DNA of 64,000 bases from Cristatella mucedo (taxonomy: Eukaryota; Bryozoa; Phylactolaemata; Cristatellidae). The notes under the pieces were generated by a model that was not told where the DNA came from, did not search any database, and was given only the letters and a program-made list of their open reading frames with translations. The stretch lies in contig WPIO01000102.1 of NCBI GenBank assembly GCA_009760855.2, positions 684,001-748,000 of the forward strand, written 5' to 3'. The position numbers were made by a program, and so were the translations under genes. This document shows positions 36,090 to 45,943 of this stretch, one piece after another (the first letter of the stretch is position 1; every line of letters starts with the position of its first letter).

Positions 36090-36523
36090 ATTGATAATTA
36101 GAGATAAAGTTAAATATCTTTCACGTTCGGCCATCATTAAGTTTTAGCCATATTATTTTAGAAATTTTTTCGCTAAAGTAATATAAATGCATTGCTTTAA
36201 TTATTCTGGCTATCAACAGCTTATCAACATATATAGCTGACGATAAAGCACATCACAATCAACAAATAGATATCTGATTGAGTTGGTAAAATTTACGATT
36301 TTTGGGATACGATAAAGCAATTTTGCAATCTTTTGCATATAAAAAAAGGTTCAAGATGCAGCAGTCAACTCAGCTGGAAAAACATATGGCCAGCGATGTT
36401 AAAGCCACAAGGATAATTGATTTACTAAAGCTTGATGATGAAAATTCAACATTGAATCTAAAATACTTTTAGTCGTTCTTGATTGTGAAAATTATTACAG
36501 GACAGTGAATTTCATAAAGATTT
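36090..36523. other. Spacer with one tiny open frame
   Basis: An ATG at 36356 behind AAAAGG opens 38 codons (MQQSTQLEKHMASDVKATRI...) to a TAG at 36470. The ribosome binding site is good but nothing else supports it. Confidence 0.25.
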
Positions 36524-36928
36524 TTGCAAAAAATCATGATCAAATCAGATATTCATCGCTACCTCACATTTTGTACTCTGAAATGTTTAAACCTTGTGCC
36601 AATAGACTCCATAGTTATGGTAAATGATGAAGATAGTGTTGTTGCTGGTCAATTTATTGCCAGAATTCCAAAAGAAAGCATCAGGGCAGTAAAAGATATT
36701 ACTGGAGGACTTCCAAGAGTTGAAGATATATTTGAGGCACGTTCTCCAAAAGAACCAGCCATTATAGCTGAAATATCTGGTATTGCAAATTTTGTTGACG
36801 ACTATCGCAGTAAAAACCACCTAATTATAAAAGCAGAAGGCGACGATTCGGTTTCAATTGGCTATAACATTCCTCTTTGTAATTTCCTGATATTGCAGCT
36901 ATTTAGCACAAAGCCAAAAGATCTATAG
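36524..36928 (+). pseudogene. rpoC: rpoC fragment
   Basis: Within this 134-codon frame the part from about 36610 to 36880 matches the C-terminal region of the RNA polymerase beta-prime subunit: VAGQFIARIPKESIRAVKDI, TGGLPRVEDIFEARSPKEPA and IIAEISGIANFVDDYRSKN. The flanks do not fit RpoC. It is about 90 of some 1,400 residues and cannot act; the working rpoC must be elsewhere. Confidence 0.9.
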
Positions 36929-37138
36929 CAGCAACAAATATTATTAGACTATAGAAAAATAGACAACTTTATTTGACCTATAGTAAATCTTGGAAATTAA
37001 ATTCCATCTACATAGCAGTCCAAAAAATTGGTAATGTTTTACCGCACGCAACAAATAAAATAACTTTATAGAACTAATCATAGCGGCATGCCCTAGAACA
37101 AGAAGAATTGGGACAACAGAATCAGGAAGTTGCATTTT

Positions 37139-37200
37139 TTTTGTTGGCCAGTTTGGCAGAAATGACAGCAGAAACATTGTTGGTCATGGCTGCAACTTTG
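37139..37200 (-). pseudogene. Short decayed copy of the neighbouring pilin gene
   Basis: The minus strand reads TNNVSAVISAKLANK, matching TANNVAGAISAKLANK in the pilin-like protein just upstream (37535-37600 region) at about three of four bases. The rest of the copy is unrecognisable. It lies 110 bp beyond the pilin stop. Confidence 0.7.
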
Positions 37201-37212
37201 GTGTATTTCACA

Positions 37213-37275
37213 ACAACAGCAATAAAATTACTGCTGTTGTGCATAGCCATCGATAGCTTGTGACCATCGATGGCT
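37213..37275 (-). terminator. Two perfect hairpins after the pilin gene
   Basis: ACAACAGCA/TGCTGTTGT (37213-37240) and AGCCATCGAT/ATCGATGGCT (37245-37275) are perfect 9- and 10-bp stems. They follow the pilin stop at 37311 on the minus strand. Neither has a clear U tract, so they may stabilise the 3' end rather than terminate. Confidence 0.45.
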
Positions 37276-37310
37276 GAAAATAAGGCGTTTATTGTTAACG
37301 CTAGCAAACA

Positions 37311-38396
37311 TTAACTAACTGGGTCCTTAATTACGTAAGCCAAGATACAGCCGTTGGTTGCAACGTCGGTAGAGGACATATAAGTACTGGCTGCGGTTAA
37401 GGTAAAGCCTCCACCCAAAGCACCTGTGGCAATGGTCCAAGCTGTACCTGTTCCATTATGGCAAGCAGTATTGTTGGTTGCGGCAGCTGGATTTCTACCT
37501 GCGGTTATATTGCCAGTCGCTGGCATTCCATCATCAAATTTTAAATCAATCTTATTGGCCAGTTTGGCAGAAATTGCACCAGCAACGTTGTTAGCCGTGG
37601 TTGCAACATCAACTATCGGTAACCTTAAATCTGCGGTACTGCCAGTTGCAATGTTTCTTAGAACAAAATAATGATAAAGTCCGGCTTCTTTATTTAATGT
37701 TGGATCAATTTCGCCAGGAATTCTTGCCCTAGCAGCACTGGCAGAAGCAATATCCCACATACCATCAACAACCTGAGAGGTCGGGTTAAATACATCCGCA
37801 CCGGCAAAAGCAGTCGAAATGGTGGTTGCTGGGTTTAAATTACCAACAAAATAACCAAACTTTCTAATGCTAAGGAAGGCACAAAATTCTTGTGAGGCTC
37901 TCGTGATTCCTGTTGATGGGCTTGGAAGGGAGGGGCCAGTTACTGCTGCTCCATACAAGCTTCCACCGCACATTTGGTGAATACTGGCGGCATCCTTAAC
38001 TGCAAACACCTGATAAAGCTGAGTTAAGGTACAGGTTCCAGGAAAGCAACCATAGGTATCGGTGAAGGCCTGAGAGCCATCCATCCACACCTTACCTTCT
38101 TTTTGAACACCATTAACCTTGGCATTTTCTATAATGGCCCTAGAAACCATCACACCAGCAAGAATTAAGGAAATCACAAAGACCACAATGGTTAATTCCA
38201 TAATACTGGAGGCTTTTTTGGCTGGATTGATATTAAAAGAAGATAGATTGTTTAGGTTATAATTATTGTTGGCGTTTTCCGTAGAAAGCACATTGCAAGC
38301 ACCGGTGGAGTTAAAACCAGAACCTTTAATGGCCTTAGCCATAACTTTAGCTTTTATTTTGTTAAAAGCCTTACCCTTTAAAACAAATAGAGACAT
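37311..38396 (-). CDS. Type IV pilin-like protein with long leader
   Basis: 361 aa. A 62-residue, basic and Asn-rich leader precedes a prepilin-type segment: KKASSIMELTIVVFVISLIL, with a Glu at the +5 position (Glu67) after a probable cleavage Ala62-Ser63 (most pilins have Gly there) and a 20-residue hydrophobic helix that continues into polar helix (RAIIENAKVNGVQKE). The C-terminal head is Gly/Ala/Thr-rich with paired cysteines (CFPGTC, CGGS, NGC). This is the pattern of pseudopilins and pilins that are cut by PilD and assembled into a fibre. Other pilus genes are not nearby. A decayed partial copy lies downstream. Confidence 0.7.
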   Translation of the reverse strand: MSLFVLKGKAFNKIKAKVMAKAIKGSGFNSTGACNVLSTENANNNYNLNNLSSFNINPAKKASSIMELTIVVFVISLILAGVMVSRAIIENAKVNGVQKEGKVWMDGSQAFTDTYGCFPGTCTLTQLYQVFAVKDAASIHQMCGGSLYGAAVTGPSLPSPSTGITRASQEFCAFLSIRKFGYFVGNLNPATTISTAFAGADVFNPTSQVVDGMWDIASASAARARIPGEIDPTLNKEAGLYHYFVLRNIATGSTADLRLPIVDVATTANNVAGAISAKLANKIDLKFDDGMPATGNITAGRNPAAATNNTACHNGTGTAWTIATGALGGGFTLTAASTYMSSTDVATNGCILAYVIKDPVS

Positions 38397-39277
38397 AGTG
38401 AGATAAATAACAGTTAAAATTAATAAAGCCAGAAAAGCCTAGCCTTAACTTACACCACAATCACACCAAGACATGATCTAAACTTGTTGCATAGGTTGTT
38501 TAAAAGTAAGGATTTAGACCTCAAGGAAAGTTTGATTATGCAACAAAGTTAATAATCATTCCAGCCCAAAAGATTAAATCAAGCCACAAAACAACACCAC
38601 AACAAGGCGAAATGTATCACAAGCAACAACTAAAAAATAACGCAACAGCAAAAAGCTATTTAATCAACCAATAGTTGTTTAATACACGGTGTATAACAAC
38701 TTTATGGTGTTTATTTTTTTATTTGCAAGAGTTTTGTTTGGGTTTTTATAGATAATCAAATACCCATCATCAATCATTACGCTAAAGATAAATATGTATG
38801 TTAATTTTCACATAGATAGCAACAATAATGAATTTATAATGATAGCTAAAAACTAGAAAAAACTTTCTCACCTAGAAAAAATTTCAATTTGCATTGGGAA
38901 TGCTTAATCTCCAAAAATTTACTTTTATTTTTCTATTCAACACTGCGGCAATGTCAACCGCAGTAAAATAATGCTCAAGCTTGCAAGTTTTGCGGCAGAT
39001 GCAGGCAATTCTTTGAAGTTTTCTTATTTTTTAACTTAAGACGGCTAAAATGTTATTATCAACAGCCATGCGACACGATATAAGATATATAGCTTATGTT
39101 TTGCTTGCATTTATACTTAAAAAATCGCCCAATAACAAAAACAAGCACTCAAGACAGCTCTAAATTTACTAAATCATTACTTACCGCCGTGCCGCTAAGG
39201 CATCTTGTGTGGTAACAATTTAATAGATTTTACCAAAAAAATATCAAAAGAAATCAATTAGATGCTTTTCACTCATG
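38397..39277. other. 880-bp spacer
   Basis: No supported gene. The pilin promoter should be near its left edge; I cannot fix boxes with confidence. Confidence 0.4.
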
Positions 39278-39872
39278 TTATTCAAATAAATCTCCTTGAG
39301 GTTTTTCTACACGAGACACCTTGATTAAGTTTGTAATCTCAAATTTTATATATTTATCATTTGACTTATGCAATACTCCATCTGCTATAAAGTAATATTG
39401 ATGAGCTTGTGCATGATGTATATCACGAAAAGCTACGTCTGTAGTAGTAATAATTTTTATCTCATCTTTATAATTAAGATATCTTGAATCATTGAATTTC
39501 GCTGTAAATTGAAACTTTTTACTTTGCTTAACCTTACCCGCCTTATTATCTTTAATCTCAGTTATCTTTGCAGAGGTAATTATCATTTGCAAAGTTTCCA
39601 CTTCATACTTGTTACTACTATTGATATTCTTAGCTTCATTCTCTTCTTGTATCTTTTTGTATTTCTCGGTGCTTCTGTGCAATATTTTTATCGCTATAGA
39701 TAGGATTTTGATTGATTGAAAATAGACTGAAATTATTATTAAATGAATTAGTGAAGTTTACCACATTCTTTATTTCACTTGGAGACTGTGGATTAATATA
39801 AGATTGAATTAATAGCGTTGCAATTGTGATAGCGGTTATTATTAATGTTTTTAAACTGCCTTTATTTATAAT
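39278..39872 (-). pseudogene. Membrane-anchored hypothetical protein, frameshifted and without ATG
   Basis: The minus strand gives an N-terminal anchor (SLKTLIITAITIATLLIQSY) followed by NPQSPSEIKNVVNFTNSFNN. Near an A5 run (about 39650) the frame must shift to continue as KIQEENEAKNINSSNKYEVE, a frame that then stays open to the stop at 39278 (134 codons, FNDSRYLNYKDEIKII, KVSRVEKPQGDLFE). No ATG, GTG or TTG opens the anchor part: where a start is expected the codons are ATT ATA. So the gene has lost its start and frame. Function unknown; a small secreted or inner-membrane protein is likely for the parent. Confidence 0.6.
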
Positions 39873-39875
39873 AAA

Positions 39876-40180
39876 TTAAGCATCAGTGATATTATTTTGA
39901 GCCAGAATTTCGTTTAGTCCGCTGTAAAATACCGCTACCTGCTCTGGCGTTAAATATTCTTTGTCTACCAAACTAAACCTTCCACAGCACACACTTCATC
40001 TTCACTTAAACCATACAAATCATAAACTATTTTATCAATTTCATTGTCTGTGCGTGCGAAGTTTGATTGTGATTTCTTTATTTCATCTTGTTTTTCTTCA
40101 AAGCGTTCAAGCCATTTTGCTTTTTGTTTTGATGTTAGTTCAAATTTTTGTTTTGCAATTTCTGGCCAAAACTCATACAT
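39876..40180 (-). pseudogene. C-terminal remnant of an Eco57I-type methyltransferase/restriction protein
   Basis: Frame 39965-40180 gives ARTDNEIDKIVYDLYGLSED, the coil plus EIDxIVYxLYGLxxxE end typical of class II restriction-modification and BREX-type adenine methyltransferases. A one-base shift then gives SLVDKEYLTPEQVAVFYSGL and ends ILAQNNITDA with TAA at 39876. The catalytic part is absent. It adjoins secA on the same strand (31-bp gap). Confidence 0.7.
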
Positions 40181-40211
40181 AGATAATAAAAAATAAAACT
40201 CTCAGTACCAA

Positions 40212-42842
40212 TCAAGTCCCATCCTTCATTCCAATGCCAAAACCAGCACGAGAAGATTTCAAATCTTTTGTGATATGGGTTGAAGATAGCATGGTTTTTG
40301 AATTTGAGGGTGAAATGGTTTTTGAAGGTGCTGCAGCCGGACGCTCCGTAATTATTTCTAGGTGCATTAATCTGGAAACGGAGTTGTATCTAAGGGCAAA
40401 CATAAGATCCTCAAAGCCCTTAAAGGCATCTAGACGATATTCACTAAAGGGGTCTTTTTGAGCATAGGCTCGCAGATGAATAGCCTCTCTTAAGTGCGAC
40501 ATACGCTGCATATGATCTTTCCAATACTCATCTAAAGTAGATATTATAACTCTTTTGGCAATATTAACATTAACTTCTTCTGGATAAGCTGCAATTTTTT
40601 GCAAATAATACTTCAAAGCTAAATCATTTAGCTTATCAATGATTAATTCCTCGCTATCGGTTTCTAAAAATCCCAGCCCAGCCGGTAAGCTCTCTGCAAA
40701 AGCTATAAAAGCACCGCCGTAGCACTCTTTTAATTCAGATATTAGATCCAAGTGGTCAACAGCACTTTCGGCTATTGCGTCTCCTACAAGTTTTTGATTG
40801 ATTTCCCCAATGAATTCCTCAATATCTGCATTTGGATTTGCAGCATCAATGATATGATTTCTTTGAGCATAAACAACCATACGTTGTTCATTGATGATGT
40901 CATCATATTTTATGACATTTTTTCGCATTTCATAATGTAAGTTTTCTAGTTTTTTTTGCGAGCCAGCAATAACCTTATTTAGCATTGGATGATCAATTGA
41001 ATCACCTTCCTCAAATCCCAATTTGCTTAAAATTGCATCAATTTTCTCACCGCCAAAAATCCGCAATAGATCATCTTGCAAGGAAAGGAAAAACTTCGAT
41101 TCACCTGGATCGCCAAGTCTTCCTGCCCTGCCCCTTAATTGATTATCTACTCTGCGGCTTTCATGTCTTTCTGAGCCTATTACAAAAAGTCCACCAATCT
41201 GTACAACTTTTTCCCTCTCCACTTCATGCTCTTCTCTTATTTTATCTGTAATTATTTTAATCTCAACACTATCTTCAATATCTTTTATGGCCTCCAAAGT
41301 TTTGGCATCCAAGCTGCCGCCAAGCAAAATATCAGTTCCTCTGCCGGCCATATTCGTAGCAATTGTTACCGCATGCAATCTGCCAGCTTCTGCAATGATT
41401 TTTGCTTCCATTTCGTGCAGCTTGGCATTTAACACATTGTGCTTGATTTTCTTTGCATCTAAAAGTTTAGACAACACTTCAGATTTGGCGATACTGGTTG
41501 TGCCAATAAGAATTGGCTGACCATTTTTGTGTCTTTCTTCTATCAGGGCAACAATATTATTATATTTTTCCGAAATTGTTTTAAGCACCACATCATCGTG
41601 ATCTTTTCTTATCACCTTTCTGTGAGTTGGAATGGAAATAACACAAAGCTTGTAAATATCAAAAAGCTCATTGGCTTCTGTCATGGCAGTTCCTGTCATT
41701 CCAGATAGTTTTTTGTAAATTCTGAAGAAATTTTGATAAGTTATGGATGCTAATGTTTGATTTTCGCCCTGAATTTTCACATTCTCCTTTGCTTCTATCG
41801 CCTGATGCAAACCACCAGAATATCGGCGACCCTCCATAATTCTTCCCGTAAATTCATCCACCAGCAAAACCTCGCCATCTTTAACTATATAATCTTTATC
41901 CAACTGAAAAAGATGTACTGCCTTTAAAGATTGCAAGATGTGATTTACTATTTCATAAGAATTCATATCATACATACTCGCCTCTGGGGCGATTAAACCT
42001 GCACTCTGCAGCAATTTTTCCGCAGCTATATTGCCATTATCTGTAAGCTGAATTGAGGCATGTTTTTCATTAATCTCAAAATCTTCTGACTTAAGCTGCG
42101 AAACAATTGTATAAATTTTACGATATATTTCAGGACTAATAGACCCAGAACCAGAAATAACAAGTGGGGTTCGTGCTTCGTCTATTAAGATAGAGTCTAT
42201 TTCGTCTACTATAGCATAAGAAAAATCTCGATGAAGTAGAGACATTTCGTTTCTAGTAAACCGCATGTTGTCTCGCAAGTAATCAAAACCTATCTCAGAG
42301 TTGGTTACATAAGTTATATCACAATCATATTCTGCCCTACGCTGAAAATGGGGCGTGGAGCCAATTATCAAACCAACAGAAAGACCAAGCAAACGATGAA
42401 CACGAGACATCCAAGCGTGATCCCTAGACGCCAAATAATCGTTAACCGTAACAATGTGTACTCCCTTACCCAATAGGGCATTAAGATACGCTGAAAGAGT
42501 AGAAACTAAAGTTTTTCCCTCTCCAGTACGCATTTCCGCTATTGATCCTGAGTGCAAAGCCATTCCGCCCATTAACTGAACATCGTAATGACGCATGTTC
42601 AGACTTCTTTTGGATGCCTCTCGAACTACTGCGAAAGCTTCCACCAAAAGCTCATCAAGCGTAGCGCCAGCGACAAGTCTATCTTTAAATTGAAAAGTTT
42701 TTTCACGCAATTCAGCATCCGAAAACTTGGCCATGGAATCTTCCAATGCGTTAATTTTAGTCACTTTATTGCTATAATCTCTAATGGTTTTAGTGTGACC
42801 AGAAGTGAAAATATTTTGAAAAAATTTCAGAAAACTATTCAT
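40212..42842 (-). CDS. secA: Preprotein translocase ATPase SecA
   Basis: Motor ATPase that drives proteins through SecYEG. The 876-aa product has GGMALHSGSIAEMRTGEGKT (Walker A), VDEIDSILIDEARTPLVISG (DEAD-like Walker B), the preprotein-crosslinking domain, MTGTAMTEANE, TNMAGRGTDILLGG, and DQLRG-type NQLRGRAGRLGDPGESKFFL, and the helical wing and scaffold up to SEYRLDAFKGFEDLM. The C-terminal linker is short (KTISPSNSKTML...) and ends GFGIGMKDGT with a TGA. The zinc-binding SEC-C motif (CxCxSGxxxxxC[HC]) that most proteobacterial SecAs carry, and that binds SecB and phospholipid, is missing. Divergent from acpS across 68 bp. Confidence 0.97.
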   Translation of the reverse strand: MNSFLKFFQNIFTSGHTKTIRDYSNKVTKINALEDSMAKFSDAELREKTFQFKDRLVAGATLDELLVEAFAVVREASKRSLNMRHYDVQLMGGMALHSGSIAEMRTGEGKTLVSTLSAYLNALLGKGVHIVTVNDYLASRDHAWMSRVHRLLGLSVGLIIGSTPHFQRRAEYDCDITYVTNSEIGFDYLRDNMRFTRNEMSLLHRDFSYAIVDEIDSILIDEARTPLVISGSGSISPEIYRKIYTIVSQLKSEDFEINEKHASIQLTDNGNIAAEKLLQSAGLIAPEASMYDMNSYEIVNHILQSLKAVHLFQLDKDYIVKDGEVLLVDEFTGRIMEGRRYSGGLHQAIEAKENVKIQGENQTLASITYQNFFRIYKKLSGMTGTAMTEANELFDIYKLCVISIPTHRKVIRKDHDDVVLKTISEKYNNIVALIEERHKNGQPILIGTTSIAKSEVLSKLLDAKKIKHNVLNAKLHEMEAKIIAEAGRLHAVTIATNMAGRGTDILLGGSLDAKTLEAIKDIEDSVEIKIITDKIREEHEVEREKVVQIGGLFVIGSERHESRRVDNQLRGRAGRLGDPGESKFFLSLQDDLLRIFGGEKIDAILSKLGFEEGDSIDHPMLNKVIAGSQKKLENLHYEMRKNVIKYDDIINEQRMVVYAQRNHIIDAANPNADIEEFIGEINQKLVGDAIAESAVDHLDLISELKECYGGAFIAFAESLPAGLGFLETDSEELIIDKLNDLALKYYLQKIAAYPEEVNVNIAKRVIISTLDEYWKDHMQRMSHLREAIHLRAYAQKDPFSEYRLDAFKGFEDLMFALRYNSVSRLMHLEIITERPAAAPSKTISPSNSKTMLSSTHITKDLKSSRAGFGIGMKDGT

Positions 42843-42910
42843 CAGAGAGATTGATAATTAAATTAGTTGTGCCCAATCACGCAGCGTTACAATAAATGTA
42901 AAGAAAAAAT
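42843..42910. promoter_or_regulatory. Divergent secA-acpS intergenic region
   Basis: The 68 bp must hold both promoters unless they lie in the genes. No convincing -35/-10 pairs; AAAGAAAAAAT before acpS gives only a weak ribosome binding site. Confidence 0.4.
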
Positions 42911-43588
42911 ATGATCATCGGCACGGGGGTGGATGTGGTAGAAAAAACCAGAATCGCAAAAGCTTACAAGAGCAGCTCAGCAAGATTTCCACAAAAAATA
43001 CTATCAACAAACGAATTGGAGAAATTTAATCTTTTGTTGGAAAATAAAAAAATTGACTTCTTAAGTAAAAAATTTGCCGCAAAAGAAGCGGTGGCAAAGG
43101 CCATAGGTTTTGGACTTGGAGGCACTGTAAAATTTACAGATATTTCAATCAATAAAGATGAATTTGGCAAGCCAGAACTGGAAATTTCTGAAACAATAAT
43201 AATTGCCATACGCAAAAAAATATCTCACGATATAATGAAGGCTTTGAACAATCTTGAAACAGAAAACCAAAATACCACAAAAACAGATGGCAAGATAACC
43301 AATCAACATAAAACAAACATGCAAAACATAACTGATAATTTACAGCATTTAATGCTATTTAGGCTACAAAATTTACAGTTAAAAAATATGATCATATCAG
43401 AATCAAATCAATCTATTGCACAACAAAATCAAAATCTATTTCATCTCACACAATCTACAAATGAGCTAAAATCATTGCTAAAACAAATAGAATCAATCTC
43501 AAGACCAAATATTAACTTCAACATCTCCATTAGCGACGAAAAAAGCATCGCCATTGCTATGGCCATTGTAGAACTAGTGCACATATAA
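42911..43588 (+). CDS. acpS: Holo-[acyl-carrier-protein] synthase with large internal insertion
   Basis: AcpS transfers phosphopantetheine from CoA to acyl carrier protein. The fold is recognised by IIGTGVDVVEKTRI with Mg-binding Asp8, FLSKKFAAKEAVAKAIGFGL with Glu59, and FGKPELEIS, up to about residue 104. The usual last strand (S[LI]S[HD]ekxxAxAxVxxE) appears only at residues 203-221 as FNISISDEKSIAIAMAIVE. Between them lie about 95 residues (105-199) rich in Gln and Asn (QNTTKTDGKITNQHKTNMQN, QSIAQQNQN) that no ordinary AcpS has. The total is 225 aa against about 120-135. Since the frame and both flanks are kept, the enzyme may still fold as a trimer with a protruding loop. Confidence 0.88.
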   Translation: MIIGTGVDVVEKTRIAKAYKSSSARFPQKILSTNELEKFNLLLENKKIDFLSKKFAAKEAVAKAIGFGLGGTVKFTDISINKDEFGKPELEISETIIIAIRKKISHDIMKALNNLETENQNTTKTDGKITNQHKTNMQNITDNLQHLMLFRLQNLQLKNMIISESNQSIAQQNQNLFHLTQSTNELKSLLKQIESISRPNINFNISISDEKSIAIAMAIVELVHI

Positions 43589-43783
43589 TAATCTTTTATT
43601 AACTTTACCACAGCCAAAAATTGTATAAATTCTAGCAATTTCATAGAAAATTTCTACAGCAATTTTAGATATGATGAAAATTGAGAGCTTTCAAAAATAG
43701 TTTTTTAAATATAAAAACAAATTCACATAACAAAGCAAAAACTATCTTTACTGCAAAAAAAAATTAACCATTGCAATGCTATA
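43589..43783. other. Spacer
   Basis: No gene seen between acpS and the rplB fragment. Confidence 0.35.
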
Positions 43784-44035
43784 TTAAGAAACTGAGTGAC
43801 GACCTCTTGGAGCCTTACCCTCTCCACCACCCAATGGGTGATCTACAGGATTCATCGCTGCCCCTCTCACGTGAGGTCTTCTTCCCATGTGGCGAACCGA
43901 TCCAGCCTTACCAATCTTGATATTTTTTCTTAGTACGTTCGATACAACGCCAATAGAAGCCCAACATTGATCTGAGAAAGCCCTAACCTCACCAGATGGC
44001 AACTTTAAAAAATGCTGATCAATGCCATCCAACAC
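43784..44035 (-). pseudogene. rplB: rplB (ribosomal protein L2) fragment
   Basis: Reads [40 protein letters not shown] and [20 protein letters not shown], the conserved C-terminal part of L2 including the loop near the peptidyl-transferase centre, then a TAA right after GRHSVS, where intact L2 continues (PWG...). The N-terminal 160 residues are missing. It is a non-functional partial copy; ribosomal proteins are essential, so another copy must exist. Confidence 0.92.
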
Positions 44036-44601
44036 TCAGCAAATATCTACAGCATCGGAGAAATATTGTATGTTTCTAACGACTTGATTTCTTTTAATAT
44101 TGAAATCACAACTTCCGTTTCTTACTCTTCCACTGTTTATAATACTTTATTTATGTCGCTAGAGGTTAATCTTTATACATAGCTTTCTTCAAAATACCTA
44201 GCTTAGGAAAGAAAAATAATTCCTAATATCTTGGCAAAACTAGAAGTTTGTACGAGCAGTGCAGATATCTGACAATGCAATCTGCAATACATTATCTAAG
44301 AAATAAAAAGAGCCACCTATTTAGTAAAAAGATAAAAGAAGACCATAGCAACCTTTAATATATCTTAAAGCTAAAATAACCTACAGAAAAAGATATATTA
44401 GTGCCATATTTTCCATACTTTATAACAAAAAAGGCAACAATATCGCCATGAACCCAACGATCTTTCTTAAAAACATATCTACCATTACATAAGATTGTGG
44501 GGTTGTTACTAAAATGACGCAAATGATTCTAACAAAAAACCTTGCAAAAATTGCATATTTGGCAATATATTTCCAAAAACACTAAAAAGCAAACTACTAC
44601 T
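44036..44601. other. Spacer
   Basis: No supported gene or RNA recognised. Confidence 0.35.
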
Positions 44602-45834
44602 TTAATACCTTGATAAGCGATCCGTTATCACTCTTGATACAGCTTCATTGCCCTCTGGCATAATCCATCCATAAACTTCGGTTCTTTCGCAAGATGATTT
44701 AGTAAATTCTGCTGGCATCCTTAAGAATGGATTACATGAAAACCTATCCCCCCGAAGAAAATAAGGTAACACTGCATCACTACATTCACGCCTGCCGCCA
44801 GCCATAACGGCTTCATACCCTTCAACCTTGCCGAGAAAATTGACAATGCCAGAATTACCGCCTCTCCTACTTCTAGATGCTGCGTCAAAATTGAAGCCCA
44901 CTTCCTCTTGCGAGACCTTCGCTTGTGCTTTGCTTCTCGCCACTAAATAATCATGGTCTGCCTTACGATCTGCCTTGCTTGCAGACCACTTGCCTTTAGA
45001 TGTTGATGTTGCTTTTTTTGATAATGTTGATTTTGATGGCACTTGCGATGCCAATAAGGCTGGTCGTGCTGTTGAGATTGGCGCTGATAGTGCTGAATTT
45101 ACGCCTATTTTTTTGGCGCTTTCTGCAGATTTTACGACTGAAGATGAGTTATCAGGTTGCGATAAGGTAGCAACATCATTAGCAGCATTCTCAAGATCAC
45201 ATAATTCACATATTTTATTTTTGCCATGTGCGCCAATTTTTCCTTCAGATGCATCTTGCCTATAAACAGATCTGGACAATCCTTCATCGGAGTGAAGATT
45301 TAATGTCGACATCTCTAATTTACTTCGCACAGATGGATTTTTTTGTTGTACTTTTTTACTTCGCACAGATGGATTTGTTTGTTGTGCTTTATCGAGATAA
45401 TAATGATCGGCAGATGTGGCTGGATCTTTTTCTGCTATCGATTTTCTCGCTCTATTGCTCTGTGTAAAAATATCTATCGATTCAGGATCTCTTGATTGAG
45501 GCGCGCAACACGTCTGGCGTGTGCGGCTTTCGTGCGTAATACCAAAATCATCGCTTGCCTCACTTTTGTGCCAAGAATATGGCAATTCCTTAACACCATT
45601 TTGCTTTTGCTCGCGCTGCGGATAGTTGGGTATATCTCCAGTCTTACCAGGCTCCATCAAATGAAGTACCATCAATTCTGCCATATTATGTGAGATCTGC
45701 GGTGCACTATCTTTATCTTTCAGACTATGGCCATGAACAGCATTAGAACTATCAAGTTTGGATTTTTTTTCAACTTTGCCGTGCATATACTTTAAAACTA
45801 AAAATAAAAACCACAACAAACATAAATTATTCAT
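44602..45834 (-). CDS. Hypothetical secreted protein, putative effector
   Basis: No family recognised. I take the ATG at 45834 (the frame opens nine bases earlier at 45843). The first 20 residues (MNNLCLLWFLFLVLKYMHGK) are a hydrophobic segment that could be a signal or an anchor, followed by long polar, low-complexity sequence. There is a duplicated NPSVRSK (within QTNPSVRSKKVQQKNPSVRS), a Ser/Ala/Lys-rich part (KSTLSKKATSTSKGKWSASK) and a better-ordered C-terminus (GGRRECSDAVLPYFLRGDRF, EVYGWIMPEG). Five cysteines are scattered through the chain. A dyad (CAGTAA/TTACTG) lies about 90 bp upstream. 410 aa. The next gene upstream on the same strand is a frameshifted hypothetical. Confidence 0.5.
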   Translation of the reverse strand: MNNLCLLWFLFLVLKYMHGKVEKKSKLDSSNAVHGHSLKDKDSAPQISHNMAELMVLHLMEPGKTGDIPNYPQREQKQNGVKELPYSWHKSEASDDFGITHESRTRQTCCAPQSRDPESIDIFTQSNRARKSIAEKDPATSADHYYLDKAQQTNPSVRSKKVQQKNPSVRSKLEMSTLNLHSDEGLSRSVYRQDASEGKIGAHGKNKICELCDLENAANDVATLSQPDNSSSVVKSAESAKKIGVNSALSAPISTARPALLASQVPSKSTLSKKATSTSKGKWSASKADRKADHDYLVARSKAQAKVSQEEVGFNFDAASRSRRGGNSGIVNFLGKVEGYEAVMAGGRRECSDAVLPYFLRGDRFSCNPFLRMPAEFTKSSCERTEVYGWIMPEGNEAVSRVITDRLSRY

Positions 45835-45920
45835 CCCTACCAAAATATCAAAACAATTGGCAGAAGAGCATCAAAAAAATAAAAACAAAATATGTTACTA
45901 AATCTATGGTACTTACATCA

Positions 45921-45943
45921 CTGTACAGTAAAAAATATTACTG
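45921..45943 (-). promoter_or_regulatory. Palindromes upstream of the secreted hypothetical gene
   Basis: CTGTACAG is a perfect 8-bp palindrome and overlaps the dyad CAGTAA-N6-TTACTG. It lies 78-110 bp before the start at 45834. It could be an operator, but AT-rich dyads arise by chance. Confidence 0.25.

Noticed and set aside
37426-37671. 81-codon plus-strand ORF opposite the pilin gene
   Set aside because: Val/Ala/Leu text antisense to the Ala/Thr-rich pilin head; no support.
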